Below the pieces are notes generated by a model. It made no database searches. It saw only the letters and a list, made by a program, of their open reading frames with translations, and was not told where the DNA came from. Below are positions 61,880 through 64,000 of a stretch of DNA of 64,000 nucleotides, piece after piece (position 1 is the stretch's first letter; each line of letters begins with the position of its first letter). The position numbers and the translations under genes are program-made. Source of the stretch: Halobaculum marinum (GTDB lineage Archaea > Halobacteriota > Halobacteria > Halobacteriales > Haloferacaceae); assembly GCF_029338555.1 (NCBI RefSeq), contig NZ_CP119989.1, positions 2,480,001 to 2,544,000 of the forward strand, written 5' to 3'.

Positions 61880-64000
61880 TTACTCGTCGGCGGTGTACCG
61901 CCGCTCGCGACCGAACGGCGTGTACTCCGAGCCGTTTCCGTCGAAGAACTTCGAGAAGAACTCGTAGTACTCCAGACGGACGCCCTGAAGGCCGGCAGAG
62001 GTCACCCCGAGTACGAGCACCAGCAGGTGCCCGAGCACGAGGACGACCAGCCCGCCGACGAGCGAGGCGGCGCCACCGTGCATCAGCCCGGGGAACATGA
62101 TCGACGACGCGCCGTACTCGTTGATCGCCCACTCCGGCCCGTGTTCGAGCAGGAAGTGGAACTCGCCGTCGTGGGTGTACGCCCCGAAGAACAGGAGGTT
62201 GACGACGAACGCCATCCCCGCCTTCGCGAGCAGCACCGCGGCGAGCCGTGTGTAGCTCAGCACGTTCACCAGCACGTCGAAGATCTCGATGATCTCCGCG
62301 GGCGCGCCGACGAACAGCAGCACCGCGCCGACCAGGAACATCCCGAACCCGAGCCACCCGATGACCGGCGAGAAGCCGTTGAACCCGAGCGCGACGACCG
62401 CGTGGGCGAACTCGCCGGACGCCTCCGGCGCGGCGCCGGAGCCGTCGAAGACGGTGAAGATGAAGTTCGGCTTGTAGTTCTGGTACACGCGACTGAAGAT
62501 GAACAGCCAGAGGCCGTTCATCCCGATCAGCCACGAGCCCTTCTCGGTGAGCGCGGCCTTGAAGCCGTGGAACTCGAGTTCCTCGTAGAAGCCGAACACG
62601 TAGCCGACGTTGAGGTGGATCAACGCGACGACGGTGGACACGAGGAGCCACGCCTGCGCCCAACTGATCTCGGCGGGCTGGAGCCCCTTGTGGAGCGGGG
62701 CGCTGTGGAGGCCGACGACGCCCTCCCAGAAGTACGTCGCGATGACGTGCAGCCCGAAGAGTTCGCCGTAGAGCACGCCGAAGACCGCGGTGAAGATACC
62801 GGCGGTCATCGTGACCCCGCCCATCGACTTGAAGCCGGGCGAGTCGAAGTTCGAGTACAGGTAGTAGCCGATGAGGCCGTAGAGGATACCGTACCCGAGG
62901 TCACCGATCATGAACCCGAAGAACGCCGGGAACGTGAGGAACAGGACGACCGTCGGGTCGAACTCGCGGTAGTTCGGGCGTCCGACCGCCTGCACGAGCA
63001 CCTCGAACGGCGACGACAGCGAGCCGTTGCTCTGGACGACCGGCGGGTCGTCGTTGCGCATCACGACGTTGCCGCCGCCGTCTGCGACCGCCCGCTGGCG
63101 CTCCGGTTCGTCGTCCGCCTCGAGATCGGTCTCGGGACCGGCCTCCTCGACGGACGGCGGAACGTCCTCGCGGACCTGCAGGTCGCCGTCGGAGCCGAAC
63201 TCGGCGCGTTCGATCTCCTCGACCTCGGCGTGGCCGCCGACGGTGTCTTTCATCGTCGACTTGAACGACGTGACGCGGTCGGTCGGGATCCACCCCTCGG
63301 CGACGAACGCGTTGCGCGTCGTCGCGAACGACAGCGGTGCCTCGGCCTTCTGCACCTCGATGGCGAGCGTCTCCTCTGCCTCGAGCAGGAAGTCGGCGGC
63401 GTCGGCGGCGACGTCTTCGAGCGTCGACTCGACGTTGTCGAGTTCCGACTCGACCGAGCGCTGCTCGGACTCCAACGAGGCGACGTACTCCTCGGGGGAG
63501 ACGTCGTCCTCTTCGATCTCCGGCACCGACAGCGCGGCGAACTCGGCGCTCACCAGCGCGTCGGCCAGCACGCCCTCGTCGTCACCCTCGGTGCGGGCGA
63601 AGACGGCGAGCACGTCGTCGCCGAAGATCTCGTAGCTCGCGACCGCGGACGCGTCGACGACCGCGCGCTCGACGGTGTCGCGGTCGCCCTCACCGACGGC
63701 GACCTGCAGGGAGTCGTACCCTTGGAGCAGGTCGAGGTCGATACCGAGGTCGGCGAACGGCTCGACGGCCTCGATGCGCTCTTCGATCGACCGGAGCCGT
63801 GACTGGAGGTCGTTGCGGCGGTCCTCCAGCCCGTTGACCTCCTCGCGGAGGTCGTCGAGTTCCGCCGCGAGCTCCTCGTCGTCGATGACGACGTTCGAGC
63901 GCCCTGGCGTGGCGTCGTCGTCGGTGACACCGAGGATGGACTTCAGCGAACGGACGGTGACCAGCTTGTCGGCCGCGTCCTCCGCCTCAGCCTGCGGGTT
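61880..64000 (-). CDS. atpI: A-type ATP synthase subunit I, N-terminus beyond window
   Basis: The frame stays open to the window edge, so the gene continues past base 64000; the visible 706 residues are nearly the whole protein. The N-terminal cytoplasmic part has coiled coils (EELAAELDDLREEVNGLEDRRNDLQSRL and further), joining the stator. The C-terminal half has about seven transmembrane helices, including GDLGYGILYGLIGYYLY and the ion-pathway Arg region NVLSYTRLAAVLLAKAGMAF. It is the first visible gene of the atp operon. Confidence 0.95.
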   Translation of the reverse strand, partial: NPQAEAEDAADKLVTVRSLKSILGVTDDDATPGRSNVVIDDEELAAELDDLREEVNGLEDRRNDLQSRLRSIEERIEAVEPFADLGIDLDLLQGYDSLQVAVGEGDRDTVERAVVDASAVASYEIFGDDVLAVFARTEGDDEGVLADALVSAEFAALSVPEIEEDDVSPEEYVASLESEQRSVESELDNVESTLEDVAADAADFLLEAEETLAIEVQKAEAPLSFATTRNAFVAEGWIPTDRVTSFKSTMKDTVGGHAEVEEIERAEFGSDGDLQVREDVPPSVEEAGPETDLEADDEPERQRAVADGGGNVVMRNDDPPVVQSNGSLSSPFEVLVQAVGRPNYREFDPTVVLFLTFPAFFGFMIGDLGYGILYGLIGYYLYSNFDSPGFKSMGGVTMTAGIFTAVFGVLYGELFGLHVIATYFWEGVVGLHSAPLHKGLQPAEISWAQAWLLVSTVVALIHLNVGYVFGFYEELEFHGFKAALTEKGSWLIGMNGLWLFIFSRVYQNYKPNFIFTVFDGSGAAPEASGEFAHAVVALGFNGFSPVIGWLGFGMFLVGAVLLFVGAPAEIIEIFDVLVNVLSYTRLAAVLLAKAGMAFVVNLLFFGAYTHDGEFHFLLEHGPEWAINEYGASSIMFPGLMHGGAASLVGGLVVLVLGHLLVLVLGVTSAGLQGVRLEYYEFFSKFFDGNGSEYTPFGRERRYTADE

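Noticed and set aside
1-64000. CRISPR arrays, rRNA, integrases, toxin-antitoxin or defence genes
   Set aside because: Searched by eye on both strands; none seen. The only RNA genes identified are two tRNAs.

Overview
This 64 kb window is chromosomal DNA from a halophilic archaeon (class Halobacteria). The evidence is very high G+C, strongly acidic proteins, archaeal-type machinery (aRF1, L10e, A-type ATP synthase, archaeal type II GAPDH, RbkR), many Tat signals and lipoboxes, and AT-rich TATA-like boxes about 25-30 nt upstream of start codons, which points to mostly leaderless transcripts. The genus cannot be fixed from sequence alone. No rRNA, CRISPR array, intact insertion sequence or prophage was seen, and the window reads as core genome with a few accessory genes.

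Layout. 1-8.5 kb: the end of an alpha/beta hydrolase gene, a Tat cupin, an SCP2-type thiolase with its DUF35 partner, ribosomal protein L10e, the mismatch endonuclease NucS, a cold-shock protein, an EthD protein, a polysaccharide-deacetylase/formyltransferase pair and a DoxX protein. 8.5-9.7 kb: tRNA-Phe(GAA) and tRNA-Val(UAC) around a secreted or anchored protein. 9.7-24.9 kb: a DUF192 lipoprotein, an ABC exporter, pgk and gap (central glycolysis/gluconeogenesis), an aminopeptidase, MutL, 2-keto-3-deoxygluconate kinase, a membrane J-domain protein, a GNAT protein, an MTH865-like protein and an M42 peptidase. 26-31.3 kb: pstSCAB, the phosphate ABC importer. 31.5-44.7 kb: halocyanin, a glycosyltransferase, an S9 peptidase, a GAF/PAS protein, the methylmalonyl-CoA mutase B12 subunit with its MeaB chaperone, a cupredoxin with a Glu-rich tail, ilvE, NhaC, a sugar-phosphate isomerase and the rbkR-ribB riboflavin pair. 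44.7-51.3 kb: argS, two tiny membrane proteins, a MinD-family ATPase with a long acidic tail, aRF1, an EamA transporter and a zinc-ribbon protein. 51.5-64 kb: A-type ATP synthase, read leftward as atpI(partial)-K-E-C-F-A-B and, after a 4 kb interruption, atpD.

The most interesting part is that interruption (52.2-56.2 kb). It holds two related membrane-anchored surface proteins, one carrying a cytoplasmic winged-helix domain, and a secreted protein with Ig-like domains and a roughly 100-residue Asp/Glu tail. The divergent promoter region between the last protein and the winged-helix protein carries four copies of GTTCCCG spaced by one or two helical turns, which looks like an operator array. 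Other candidates are the deacetylase/formyltransferase pair behind a Shine-Dalgarno hairpin, the acidic-tailed MinD, a palindrome at the rbkR promoter, an inverted repeat around the pstS TATA box, and a 22-bp tandem repeat near 32.2 kb. I did not find a clear new multi-gene defence or mobile system.
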